A stretch of DNA of 64,000 nt from contig NZ_QXGH01000009.1 in NCBI RefSeq assembly GCF_003515065.1, positions 372,001 through 436,000 on the forward strand, written 5' to 3'. Both the position numbers and the translations under genes were made by a program. The DNA comes from Nocardioides immobilis. GTDB lineage: Bacteria > Actinomycetota > Actinomycetes > Propionibacteriales > Nocardioidaceae. Positions within the stretch are counted from its first letter, which is position 1. Every line of letters starts with the position of its first letter. Positions 9,106 through 17,199 of the stretch are shown here, piece after piece. Below the pieces are notes generated by a model. That model made no database searches, was not told where the DNA came from, and saw only the letters and a list, made by a program, of their open reading frames with translations.

Positions 9106-10710
9106 TCACAGCACGGAAGGTGTCATGACCCCGTAGCCGCGGTCCCGCTCGCCGCGCACCCACACCGGATCCGTGGTGTCAGTCGCCTCCGCGGCCAGCT
9201 CCCTCTTGAGCACCTTGTTCGTCGCCGTGCTCGGCAGCGCGCGGGCGATCCGCACGAACCGCGGCCAGGCCTTCGACCCGAGGTCCGGTTGTGCTGCCAG
9301 GAAGTCCGCGAGCTCCTCGGGTCCCAGCGACGCGTCGTCCCGGAGCACGACCGCCGCCATGACCTGGTCGCCGACCTGCGGGTCGGGGACGCCGTACACG
9401 GCGACCTGGCTGATCGCGTCGTGCCGCAGCAGCAACCGTTCGATCGGGGCGGTGGCGAGGTTCTCGCCGTCCACCCTGAGCCAGTCGGAGGTGCGGCCGG
9501 CGAGGTAGACGAACCCGTCGTCGTCCCGGTAGGCGAGGTCCCCGGACCAGTACAGCCCACCCGCCATCCGCTCCTGGGTCGCCGCCTCGTCGTTGTAGTA
9601 GCCGGCGAAGAACCCGCCTCCCGTCGTGTTGACCAGCTCGCCGACGCAGTCGTCGAGGTTCGCGACGCGACCGGTCTCGTCGAAGACGGCGCGCGGGCAC
9701 TCGGTCATCGTCGCCCGGTCGTAGACGGCGACTCCGTCCATCGGCTGACCGATCGACCCGGGCGGGGTCTCCGGCACCCGGGTCACGATGACGGCGTTCT
9801 CCGTCGACCCGAAGCCGTCCCACACGACGCACCCGAACCGGCGGCCGAACTCAGCGATGTCACGGTCGGACGCCTCGTTGCCGAACGCGACCCGGAGCGG
9901 GTTGTCCGCATCGTCGGGCTGCTCGGGCGTGGCCAGCACGTAGGCGAGCGGCTTGCCGACGTAGTTGAGGTACGTCGCGCCGAACCTCCGCACGTCATCG
10001 AGGAACGAGCTCGCGCTGAACCGCCGGGCCAGCGCCAGGGTGGCACCCGCCGCCACGGCCGGCCCGAAGCCCGCCGCGATCGCGTTGCTGTGGAAGAGCG
10101 GCATGGCGCAGTAGCAGACGTCATCGGCCGTGAGCGAGAACCGTTCGGCGAGCATGGTGCCGGCGACGAGCACCATGAAGTGCGACACCTGGACCGCCTT
10201 CGGGTCGCCGCTCGTGCCCGAGGTGAAGATCAGCATGAACGTGTCGAACGTCCCGACGTCAGGGAACCCGTCCGTGGCTCGCGGTGCCGCGGCGACCATC
10301 TCCCGCCACTGGTCGCCGTCGGTGTCGATGACCCGGATGCCGAGGTCGAGGCCGTCGAGCAGCGGCCGGTGCTCGCTGTCGGTGAGCAGGACCTGACAGT
10401 CCGCACGGGCGATGTCGGCGGCCAGGCCCGCCCCGCGACGGGTCGCGTTGATCCCCGCCGTGACGTGCCCCCCGATGGCGCCGGCCGCCACGGCCATCGC
10501 CATCTCGGGCGTGTTCTCCATCAGGACACCCACGTGGGGCGGGCGGTCCGCGTCGAGCAGCCCGCGGAGCACGTGGGCCCGTGCGGCACCGGCGGCGACG
10601 TACTCCTGCCAGGTCCAGGTGCGGTCCTCGAACGCGAGGCCGACGTCGCCGCTCGCCGCATGGGCGAGCAGCAGGTCGCGGACGGTCTCCGGATTGGCGG
10701 ACTCAGGCAC
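9106..10710 (-). CDS. Acyl-CoA synthetase (FadD-type AMP-dependent ligase)
   Basis: A 534-aa ANL-superfamily enzyme that adenylates a carboxylate and transfers it to CoA. Visible motifs: A3 phosphate loop IFTSGTSGDPKAV, GFGSTENA (A5), YWSGDLAYRDDDGFVYLAGR (A7) and, near the C terminus, the A10 Lys in ATNKVLKREL. Length is normal. The FadD1/FadD17-like shape suggests a fatty or other hydrophobic acid. The GTG start overlaps the hydrolase stop by 8 bp, placing it as the last gene of the FMO-TetR-hydrolase-FadD operon, so its acid substrate is probably made by those enzymes. Exact chain specificity is not visible. Confidence 0.88.
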   Translation of the reverse strand: MPESANPETVRDLLLAHAASGDVGLAFEDRTWTWQEYVAAGAARAHVLRGLLDADRPPHVGVLMENTPEMAMAVAAGAIGGHVTAGINATRRGAGLAADIARADCQVLLTDSEHRPLLDGLDLGIRVIDTDGDQWREMVAAAPRATDGFPDVGTFDTFMLIFTSGTSGDPKAVQVSHFMVLVAGTMLAERFSLTADDVCYCAMPLFHSNAIAAGFGPAVAAGATLALARRFSASSFLDDVRRFGATYLNYVGKPLAYVLATPEQPDDADNPLRVAFGNEASDRDIAEFGRRFGCVVWDGFGSTENAVIVTRVPETPPGSIGQPMDGVAVYDRATMTECPRAVFDETGRVANLDDCVGELVNTTGGGFFAGYYNDEAATQERMAGGLYWSGDLAYRDDDGFVYLAGRTSDWLRVDGENLATAPIERLLLRHDAISQVAVYGVPDPQVGDQVMAAVVLRDDASLGPEELADFLAAQPDLGSKAWPRFVRIARALPSTATNKVLKRELAAEATDTTDPVWVRGERDRGYGVMTPSVL

Positions 10711-11641
10711 GGGCGAGCTCCAGGGACAGGTGACGGGTGAGGAACGCGACGGCGTGGCGCACCGCGGCGTCGTGCCACGGCTTGCCGGGGAAGAGGTCGA
10801 AGTGGTCGGCCGGGTAGTGGCGGACCTCCGCGCGGCCGGCGGAGGCCGCCTTGGCGGCGGCGTGCGGTGGCGCGCTCCGGTCGGCGTCGGCGATCTGCAC
10901 CAGCCACGGCACCCTGATCCGCGCTGCGTCCTTGGCCGGGGCCCGTCCGCCGAGCTCCATCGTCACCTCGGCAGCGACCTCGTTGCGCCAGGTCGGCCCG
11001 GCGATCGAGAGGTAGTCCTCGTAGGCGCCGGGCAGGGTCAGGGCGCCGACCTCCCCGGGTCGGGCGACCACGGGCACCAGGACCTGACCCCGGCCCGTAC
11101 GACGGCGGGCGGCGCTGACCATGCCGCGGCCGGTCGCGGCGAGCAGCTGGGCCGGCCGGTGGTGGCGTACGGCGAGCCGCGCCGCCGCGATCCCGTCGAC
11201 GAGCGGCACGACCGAGACCACGGCGGCGACGTCCGCGCGATCGGCCGCCACGCTGACGACGTGCCCGCCGCCGAGCGAGATGCCCCAGAGCACGACCCGT
11301 GCCGGGTCGACCCCGTCGAGCGCCTTGGCCGCGTCGACGGCCGCTGCGAGGTCGGCGACCTGGCCGGCGACCGACACGGTCTGCCGGGGCTCGCCCGCGC
11401 TGGCGCCGAACCCGCGGTAGTCGAAGGTCACGGCGTCCAGGCCCGCCGCGGCGAACGCCTCGGCGAACGGCGCGAGGCCGGAGTCCTGGGTGCCCGCCAG
11501 GCCGTGCGCGAGTACGACGACCGGGCGGCCGGCGCTCCCCCGACCGTCGCCGTCGAGACCCGCGTCCGACGTCGCGCGGTAGTGCGTGGCCGCGCAGCTG
11601 ACGCCGCCGGAGAGGAAGGTGAAGGCCGAGGTCGTGCTCAA
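10703..11641 (-). CDS. Alpha/beta hydrolase
   Basis: A 312-aa alpha/beta-fold hydrolase. The oxyanion HGLAG lies at about residues 46-50, the nucleophile elbow WGISLGG places Ser122, and the acid and base residues are likely D in QIADADRS and H in YPADHFDLF. It looks like an esterase/acylhydrolase of the DLH/peptidase S15-like group. It starts with TTG at 11641, overlapping the TetR stop in a TTGA, so it is probably translationally coupled. Within the operon it could hydrolyse an ester produced by the Baeyer-Villiger-type monooxygenase before CoA activation by FadD; that order of reactions is inference. Confidence 0.82.
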   Translation of the reverse strand: MSTTSAFTFLSGGVSCAATHYRATSDAGLDGDGRGSAGRPVVVLAHGLAGTQDSGLAPFAEAFAAAGLDAVTFDYRGFGASAGEPRQTVSVAGQVADLAAAVDAAKALDGVDPARVVLWGISLGGGHVVSVAADRADVAAVVSVVPLVDGIAAARLAVRHHRPAQLLAATGRGMVSAARRRTGRGQVLVPVVARPGEVGALTLPGAYEDYLSIAGPTWRNEVAAEVTMELGGRAPAKDAARIRVPWLVQIADADRSAPPHAAAKAASAGRAEVRHYPADHFDLFPGKPWHDAAVRHAVAFLTRHLSLELARA

Positions 11642-12276
11642 GGGGTGCCCCCGTCGGTGCCGTAGATGCTCTGCAGCCAGACGTGGGTCAGCGCGTCGAT
11701 GTGCCGCTCGCGCGCCGGGCCGGTGCCGAGCGCGTGGCGCTCGACCGCGTGGTCGTTGAGGTCGAGCAGCACCGCGGCCAGTGCGGCGGGATCGGGACCG
11801 TCCGGCGCGTTGCCGGCCGCCCGCTCCCGGGTGATCATCTCCGCGACCATCCCCGCGAAGTCGGCACGCCCCGCCTCCCAGATCTCCCGGACGCTCGTGC
11901 TGGTGGCACGCGCCTCCAGCAGCGCCCGGTAGGTGTGCGGCGTCCGCTCGACGGAGTCGAACAGGGTGGTGATGACGCGGCGGATCCGGGGCTCCCGATC
12001 ACCCTCCGCCTTGACCAGCAGGTCGGTGGCATCGGACGCGTCGTCGTACAGCTCGGCCATGAGGGCCATCACCGCCGCGGCCTTGCTCTCGAAGTAGAAG
12101 TAGAACGCCGACCGGGTGACCCCCGCCCGCCGCGAGACTTCGGCGACGTTGACCTCCTCCAGCGTCTGCTCGCGGAGCAGCTCGTCGAACGCGCGCAGCA
12201 GGCCCGCGCGCCGCACGTCGCCGCGATTGACGCTGCGCCGGTCGACCAGGCGCGCCCATGGGCGCTCGTCGCTCAC
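11638..12276 (-). CDS. TetR-family transcriptional regulator
   Basis: A 212-aa regulator. Residues about 18-62 form the TetR helix-turn-helix (GLLRAFDELLREQTLEEVN, VAEVSRRAGVTRSAFYFYFES). The C-terminal ligand domain is diverse, similar to EthR-like regulators of monooxygenases. GTG 12276 is the start; it overlaps the FMO stop as GTGA, and longer in-frame extensions upstream lie inside the FMO gene. It probably binds the palindrome TTGACACGTGTCAA (13701-13714) upstream of the operon and of the divergent SDR, giving autoregulation. Confidence 0.88.
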   Translation of the reverse strand: MSDERPWARLVDRRSVNRGDVRRAGLLRAFDELLREQTLEEVNVAEVSRRAGVTRSAFYFYFESKAAAVMALMAELYDDASDATDLLVKAEGDREPRIRRVITTLFDSVERTPHTYRALLEARATSTSVREIWEAGRADFAGMVAEMITRERAAGNAPDGPDPAALAAVLLDLNDHAVERHALGTGPARERHIDALTHVWLQSIYGTDGGTP

Positions 12277-13649
12277 CGGATTGCTCCGGCCGGCACGGAG
12301 TCGGGCGTCCGGCCGCTCGGCGCGGTCGGGCCGCCGGCCGCTGCGCGCTTCCGGCCGGCCGGGATCTCCCGCGCCCGCAGGTCGTGCTCGTAGAGGAAGT
12401 AGTCGAGCTGCTGGGTGTGCCGCGGCCGTTGGACCATGTGCGCGGTGTACTTCTGCTCGTCGGCGGTGATCACCTCCTCCATCCGGCTGACGTCCGGCGG
12501 GGAGTACTGCCCGACCAGCCAGGCCGCGACCAGCCGGGTCTGGCACTCCACGAACGGGAAGAGCGTCGGCGTGGCCTGCGCGAAGCCGACGAACGCGAGG
12601 TCGTCGAGGCCGGGCTTGAAGATCCGCTTGAAGAGGCGGAGGTGGTTCTCCGGCGCGCTCAGGAACGCGGGGTCGAAGAACGGGAACGTGATGTTGTAGC
12701 CCGTCGCGTGCAGGACGACGTCGAAGTCCTCCGCGGTGCCGTCGGCGAAGTGGACCGTCCGGCCGTCGAACCGCTCGATGTCGCCCTTCGCCCGGAGGTC
12801 ACCGGAGCCGAGCCGGAGCGGCAGCTCGACGGACTGGGTCGGGTGCGCCTCGAAGAACTTGTGGTTGGGCGTCGGCAGCCCGTAGTCCTCGGGGCGGCCG
12901 GCGGTGAGCGGCTGCATGATCTGCACGAGCTTCCGCTGCCACGCGTAGGGGACGTACGGCGAGGTCCGGTAGTACTTGTCGGCCGGCTTGCCGCCGAAGT
13001 ACTTCGGGACGATCCAGGCGCTGGAGCGGGTCGAGAGCACGACCTCGTTCCGCAGGGTCCGGCTGGACAGCTCGACCGCGATGTCCGCGGCGCTGTTGCC
13101 GATGCCGATGATCAGGATCCGCTTGCCGGTGAGGTCGTGCGGGTCCTGAGGGTCGATGTAGTGGTGCGAGTGCATCGTCAGGCCGGTGAACTCGCCGGGC
13201 TTGTCGGCGAAGCGCGGGTCCCAGTGGTGGCCGTTGGCGACGACCAGGACGTCGGCGTACCGGGTGCCGGTGCGCCCGGTCTCCAGCCGCCACCCCCCGT
13301 CGGGCAGCCGCTCGGCGGACAGCACCCCGTTCTCGAACTCGATGCGGGCGTTGAGGTCGAACGCGGCGGCGTAGCCCTCGAGGTACTCCTTGACCTGGGT
13401 GTGGTGCGGGAAGTCCGGGTAGTCGTCGGGCATGGGGTAGTCCTTGAAGGACAGCTGGTGCTTCGAGGTGTCGATGTGCAGCGAGCGGTAGGCGCTGCTG
13501 TGGCCGTTGGGGTTGCCGAAGGCCCAGTTGCCGCCGATCCGGTCGGACGCCTCGTACGTCGTGAAGTCGAGGCCGTAGTCGCTCAGCATCTTGCTCATCG
13601 TCAGACCGCTGATGCCTGCGCCGATCACGGCGACGGTGGGACCGCTCAT
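12273..13649 (-). CDS. Flavin-containing / Baeyer-Villiger-type monooxygenase
   Basis: A 458-aa FAD- and NADPH-dependent enzyme. FAD-binding GAGISG occurs at residues 10-15, the FMO/BVMO fingerprint FTGLTMHSHHY (FxGxxxHxxxY) near the middle, the NADPH-binding GIGNSAAD just after, and ATGY in the C-terminal half. It oxygenates heteroatoms or ketones. ATG 13649 is chosen because AAGGAGG precedes it at good spacing; the upstream alternative at 13667 removes this. Its promoter is visible: TTGACA (minus strand, 13714-13709), 17 bases, TAACGT (13691-13686). The gene set FMO, hydrolase, FadD and divergent SDR resembles the mycobacterial mymA operon (Rv3083-Rv3089), suggesting processing of a hydrophobic ketone or fatty substrate. 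Confidence 0.88.
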   Translation of the reverse strand: MSGPTVAVIGAGISGLTMSKMLSDYGLDFTTYEASDRIGGNWAFGNPNGHSSAYRSLHIDTSKHQLSFKDYPMPDDYPDFPHHTQVKEYLEGYAAAFDLNARIEFENGVLSAERLPDGGWRLETGRTGTRYADVLVVANGHHWDPRFADKPGEFTGLTMHSHHYIDPQDPHDLTGKRILIIGIGNSAADIAVELSSRTLRNEVVLSTRSSAWIVPKYFGGKPADKYYRTSPYVPYAWQRKLVQIMQPLTAGRPEDYGLPTPNHKFFEAHPTQSVELPLRLGSGDLRAKGDIERFDGRTVHFADGTAEDFDVVLHATGYNITFPFFDPAFLSAPENHLRLFKRIFKPGLDDLAFVGFAQATPTLFPFVECQTRLVAAWLVGQYSPPDVSRMEEVITADEQKYTAHMVQRPRHTQQLDYFLYEHDLRAREIPAGRKRAAAGGPTAPSGRTPDSVPAGAIR

Positions 13650-13660
13650 CACATTCCTCC

Positions 13661-13734
13661 TTGACACCGCCCGGTGATGGGCGTCACGTTAGGGACCCAT
13701 TTGACACGTGTCAACAGACCCAGACGGGTGTCAA
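13661..13734. promoter_or_regulatory. Divergent promoter/operator region of FMO operon and SDR
   Basis: The perfect 14-bp palindrome TTGACACGTGTCAA occupies 13701-13714. On the minus strand its TTGACA forms a consensus -35 placed 17 bases from TAACGT (13691-13686), the FMO promoter. On the plus strand its TTGACA is 17 bases from ACGGGT, a weak -10 for the SDR. Further half sites TTGACACC (13661-13668) and GGTGTCAA (13727-13734) flank it. A bound TetR dimer would block both -35 elements. Confidence 0.75.
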
Positions 13735-13754
13735 CAAACGAGTGGAGGAAAACC

Positions 13755-14693
13755 GTGGCGGATCCCCAGGTGTGCGTGGTCGTCGGCGGAGCGTCCGGCA
13801 TCGGGGCGGCGACGGCCGCCGTGCTCGCGGCGGCGGGGCACCGCGTGGTGGTGGCCGACCTCGACGCCGACGGCGTGACGACCGCCATCGTCACCGGCGG
13901 CGGGTCGGGAATCGGAGCGGCCCTCGTCCGGGCGCTGGTCGCCGAGGGCGCGTACGTCGTCTGCGCCGACCTCGACCTCGACGCGGCGTCGTCCGTGGCG
14001 GCCGCGGCCGTGGGCCCCGGTACGGCGGTCGCGCGGCGGGTGGACGTCACCTCGGCCGCCGAGGTGCGGGCAGCCGTGGACGACGTCGTGGCCGACCACG
14101 GCCGGATCGACCTGATGTTCAACAACGCCGGGATCAGCCTGCTCGGCGACACCGAGGACCTGACCCTCGACCAGTGGAACGCGATCATCGACGTCAACCT
14201 CCGCGGCGTCGTGCACGGGGTGCACGCGGTGTATCCGCAGATGATCGCCCAGGGCGGCGGGCACATCGTCAACACGGCATCGATGGGTGGTCTGATGGCG
14301 GCCGGGCTGCTGACGTCGTACGTCATGACCAAGCACGCCGTGGTCGGGCTGTCCCTCGCGCTGCGCACCGAGGCTGCCTCCCGACACGTGGGCGTCACCG
14401 TCGTCTGCCCGGCAGCGGTCGACACGCCGATCCTCGACAAGGGCGAGCTGGGACCGGTCAGGGGACGCGACTACTTCCTCAAGGGCCAGGGCATCAAGCG
14501 GCCGGTCGACCCGGACCACCTGGCCCGCAAGGTGCTGGCGGCGGTCGCCGCGAACCGGGCGATGGTGGTCGAGCCCGTGCAGGCCCGGATCGCGTGGCGC
14601 CTCGGCCGGCTGTCGCCGGCGTTCATCCTCCGGTCCGGCACCCGGTTCGTCGAGAAGCAGCGGGCCCGGGCCGGCGCTAACGCCCCACGCTGA
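13755..14693 (+). CDS. Short-chain dehydrogenase/reductase with duplicated NAD-binding N-terminus
   Basis: A 312-aa SDR. Oddly it holds two successive Rossmann starts: VVVGGASGIG followed by VVVADLD (residues about 8-38), then AIVTGGGSGIG followed by VVCADLDLDA (about 43-77). After the second comes an ordinary SDR body: NNAG, catalytic S in NTASMGG, and YVMTK (Tyr and Lys of the active site). The gene is divergent from the FMO operon and probably shares its operator. GTG 13755 has GGAGG six bases upstream; an internal GTG 13875 would give a normal 272-aa SDR but lacks a ribosome binding site. It probably oxidises or reduces an alcohol/ketone related to the FMO substrate. Confidence 0.85.
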   Translation: MADPQVCVVVGGASGIGAATAAVLAAAGHRVVVADLDADGVTTAIVTGGGSGIGAALVRALVAEGAYVVCADLDLDAASSVAAAAVGPGTAVARRVDVTSAAEVRAAVDDVVADHGRIDLMFNNAGISLLGDTEDLTLDQWNAIIDVNLRGVVHGVHAVYPQMIAQGGGHIVNTASMGGLMAAGLLTSYVMTKHAVVGLSLALRTEAASRHVGVTVVCPAAVDTPILDKGELGPVRGRDYFLKGQGIKRPVDPDHLARKVLAAVAANRAMVVEPVQARIAWRLGRLSPAFILRSGTRFVEKQRARAGANAPR

Positions 14694-15114
14694 GCCGGTC
14701 GCGCAGGCCCTGCTCGCAGCCGCGCATCATCCGGTGGTGGTTCCAGGTCAGCAGCGGACGGGCGACGTACGACGACACCGCGAGCGCGCCTGTCACGACG
14801 ACCTCCTGGGCGAAGTCGGTGCGGGTGTCGCCGTCGACCGGCGTCAGCGTCCACCGCACCCATCCGTCGAGGTCGCCGCTCACGGCCACCTCGAGCACCG
14901 GCGCCTCACGCGAGACCGCGTCGAGGACCAGGTCGAGCGTGTAGGGGAGCGCCGACCGGCACAGCACCCGTGCGGTGTCCGGGCCCAGCTTCGCCACCGC
15001 CCGCACCTGCGGCCACCACTCCGGGTAGCGCTCGAGGTCGAGGACGGTGTCGGCCACCGCGGCGACCGGCGCCGGGGTCAACCACGACGCGGAGAAGGAG
15101 TACGACGCCAGCAC
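14677..15114 (-). CDS. SRPBCC (polyketide cyclase/START-like) protein
   Basis: A 145-aa single-domain protein of the helix-grip SRPBCC superfamily. Typical features are the N-terminal FSASWLTPAPVAAVADTVLDLERYPEWWPQV stretch (shown in pieces: VLDLERYPEWWP is the hallmark), beta strands such as WVRWTLTPV, and a C-terminal long helix with NHHRMMRGCEQGLRD. Members bind hydrophobic ligands; no enzyme activity can be assigned. It is convergent with the SDR (17-bp tail overlap). GTG 15114 is the first start consistent with the domain. Confidence 0.78.
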   Translation of the reverse strand: MLASYSFSASWLTPAPVAAVADTVLDLERYPEWWPQVRAVAKLGPDTARVLCRSALPYTLDLVLDAVSREAPVLEVAVSGDLDGWVRWTLTPVDGDTRTDFAQEVVVTGALAVSSYVARPLLTWNHHRMMRGCEQGLRDRLSVGR

Positions 15115-15140
15115 ACACCCATGATGCCCGCCGCAGCGAC

Positions 15141-16010
15141 TCAGCAGGGGCCGGGCGACCCCGTGATGAGGCTCTGTCCGGTCGGGGCCCGCAACCCCTT
15201 GGTCAGGTCGTAGTTGCGCACCCAGTCGATGAGGACGTCCGCCTTGTCCCGGTCGGTGGTGCCCGAGCCCACGACGCTCATCCGCAGGGTCAGCGGAACC
15301 TTCGGGATCGCGGCCGCGGCCGTAGTCGATGCCACGGCGCGGCTGTCGAGGAACCACGTGATCCGCCCCCGCGTGATCTGGACGGCGTAGAGCCGCGGCG
15401 TGACGCCGGTCCGCCCGTAGCCGGTCAGGGTCTTGGTCCAGGCCCGCGCGCCGACATTGACGCCGATCCGGACGCTGCCGCCACCCAGCGCGCTGCGGCC
15501 GACGGTCAGCCGGTAGTCCGGGCACTCGTCCGGCGCGGTGCCCTCGGGGACGAGCTCGACGACGAACTCGAAGTCGGGTCCGCCGCGCTCCGCCAGCCGG
15601 GTGCGCTCCTTCAGCTCCCAGCGACCGCGCGACTCGGCCTTGCCGCTGAGTGTCAGTCGGGTGACGCCGAAGTCCGGCGTGCGGTCGTAGCGCTCACCGG
15701 TGTGGAACTCGATGCCGCCACCGGACTTCACCGCCCGCCCGGTGCCGGTGCTGTAGTCCAGCCACTTGCCGCCGCGGATGTTCGCGCCCCGGTAGGCCGG
15801 ACTGTCGAGGTCCTCGCCGAACTCCCAGGCGTAGTCCCACTGCATGACGCGCCACCCGTAGCGCTGGGCCGCCGTCGTGCCCTCACCCGCCAGCGCGCTG
15901 GTGGCTGGTGCCTCGGCGGTGCCGGGCGCGAGCGCGGCCGGCCCGACCAGCAGCGCAGTCGCGAGGGCGGCGAGGCGGAGGCCGAAGCCGGTCGTGAGAA
16001 GGGTCTTCAC
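15141..16010 (-). CDS. Secreted concanavalin-like (GH16-like) jelly-roll protein
   Basis: A 289-aa exported protein with a signal peptide (about residues 10-33). The remainder reads as a beta-jelly roll related to GH16/laminarinase folds: WEFGEDLDSPAYRG, GKWLDYSTGTGR, ELKERTRLAER and YAVQITRGRITWFLDSRAVAS, the last being the common strand pair of that fold. The catalytic ExDxxE motif of GH16 is not present, so it may bind rather than cleave glycans. GTG 16010 overlaps the stop of the upstream gene as GTGA, so the two secreted proteins are an operon. Confidence 0.6.
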   Translation of the reverse strand: MKTLLTTGFGLRLAALATALLVGPAALAPGTAEAPATSALAGEGTTAAQRYGWRVMQWDYAWEFGEDLDSPAYRGANIRGGKWLDYSTGTGRAVKSGGGIEFHTGERYDRTPDFGVTRLTLSGKAESRGRWELKERTRLAERGGPDFEFVVELVPEGTAPDECPDYRLTVGRSALGGGSVRIGVNVGARAWTKTLTGYGRTGVTPRLYAVQITRGRITWFLDSRAVASTTAAAAIPKVPLTLRMSVVGSGTTDRDKADVLIDWVRNYDLTKGLRAPTGQSLITGSPGPC

Positions 16011-17104
16011 AGCGCACCTCGCTGAGCGTCCGGGGTGCGTACGTCGGTGCGCGCTGCGACCTTGCTGTACACGCCGTCCTCGCTCACCGTGTAGACCGCG
16101 TAGCGGTAGATCCTGTTCGGCAAGATGCCGGAGCTGTCGACGTAGCCCGTCCTCGAGCCGCCGAGCGTGTTGATCACGAACCGTCCGGGCGCCGCCCACG
16201 TCGGCACGTAGTCACCGCCGCCGCCGCGAACGACCACGATCCCCTGGCGGTTCGAGTCCTGCGGCAGCTTCCAGGTCAGCGTCACCGAGCTCGGCGTCGG
16301 GACTGCCCTGAGATCCGTGACCTCCAGCGGCCGGTCGACGATCCTGAAGTAGAACGGCAGCGAGGGGAACCAGCCGACGTTGTCGCCGTTCGCCGTCCAG
16401 TCGCCGAGGACGGCCCGGTAGACGCCATCGCCAGGCACGAGGGCGCTGCCGAAGTCTGCGTATCCGGACCGGTCGAGGGACCCCTGTCCCTTCACCGCCC
16501 ACGAGTTGTCCGGCTGCCGGAGCTCGAGCCGGACTGCCCTACCCAGCAGCACCGGCTTCTTGTCGTCGTTGGCCCGGTTCACCGTGTCGACCCGGACCTG
16601 GTAAGGCTCGCCCTTGACCGCGAACCCCCGCGGGAGCGGCTCGATCACTGTCTGCGTCGGCCAGACCACGGAGGGCGGTTGGAGCTCGCGGACGAGGAGG
16701 TCCGCTTCCTGGTGCTCCGCGCTGAAGGTGTGCGCCGGCGTCTCCGCGGTGCGGCTCACGACGCGGAACTGGACGGTGTTCATCGCCGGGGCGTGGAAGG
16801 TGAACCGGAACCTGCCGTCGGAACTGGTCGTCCACGGCTGCGGGATGGAGTCCGGTACGTCGGCCCATGCCGCTCCTGCCTCACCGCGCCGTTGCAGCCA
16901 GATCGCCTGGCCGCCCGGGCCCACCACTCCGGAGAAGGTCAGCTGCTGCCCCCCGTAGACGCCGCTGCCCGGCGTCACGTTGAGCGACGCGATGCTGGCT
17001 GCGCCGGTGCTGCTCGGCGCGACGAAGAGCGCCACGATCATGCCCGCCACCGGTAGCCAGCACAGGGCAGCGGCCAGCGTCTTGCGTCTCGACAATGTCC
17101 TCAC
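16007..17104 (-). CDS. Secreted multi-domain protein with fibronectin-III-like domain
   Basis: A 365-aa protein. A strongly hydrophobic signal segment (about residues 8-35) is followed by an Ig-like beta domain (LNVTPGSGVYGGQQLTFSG, typical of bacterial Ig/PKD-like folds), a middle beta-rich part, and a fibronectin type III-like domain near residues 265-360 (LEVTDLRAVPTPSSVTLTW, YRYAVYTVSEDGVYSKVA). No catalytic motif. GTG 17104 is preferred over TTG 17116 as start. It is co-transcribed with the jelly-roll gene downstream; the pair looks like a carbohydrate- or surface-binding unit, but function is unknown. Confidence 0.65.
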   Translation of the reverse strand: MRTLSRRKTLAAALCWLPVAGMIVALFVAPSSTGAASIASLNVTPGSGVYGGQQLTFSGVVGPGGQAIWLQRRGEAGAAWADVPDSIPQPWTTSSDGRFRFTFHAPAMNTVQFRVVSRTAETPAHTFSAEHQEADLLVRELQPPSVVWPTQTVIEPLPRGFAVKGEPYQVRVDTVNRANDDKKPVLLGRAVRLELRQPDNSWAVKGQGSLDRSGYADFGSALVPGDGVYRAVLGDWTANGDNVGWFPSLPFYFRIVDRPLEVTDLRAVPTPSSVTLTWKLPQDSNRQGIVVVRGGGGDYVPTWAAPGRFVINTLGGSRTGYVDSSGILPNRIYRYAVYTVSEDGVYSKVAARTDVRTPDAQRGAL

Positions 17105-17186
17105 CTCACCCTGCAATCTAGGCAGGCGGGCTCGGTCCCGCAGGGTTTCGGCCGATGTCTGTGCGATCGACCAAAGAAGATGGCAC

Positions 17187-17192
17187 TAACGT
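17187..17192 (+). promoter_or_regulatory. -10 box for leaderless phospho-sugar mutase gene
   Basis: TAACGT precedes ATG 17200 by 7 bases, with no ribosome binding site between. Confidence 0.45.
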
Positions 17193-17199
17193 GCCGTGC

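Noticed and set aside
11638..12546. 302-codon extended version of the TetR regulator
   Set aside because: The first 90 codons lie inside the FMO gene in a different frame and are low-complexity; the GTG at 12276 in a GTGA overlap gives a normal-length TetR protein.
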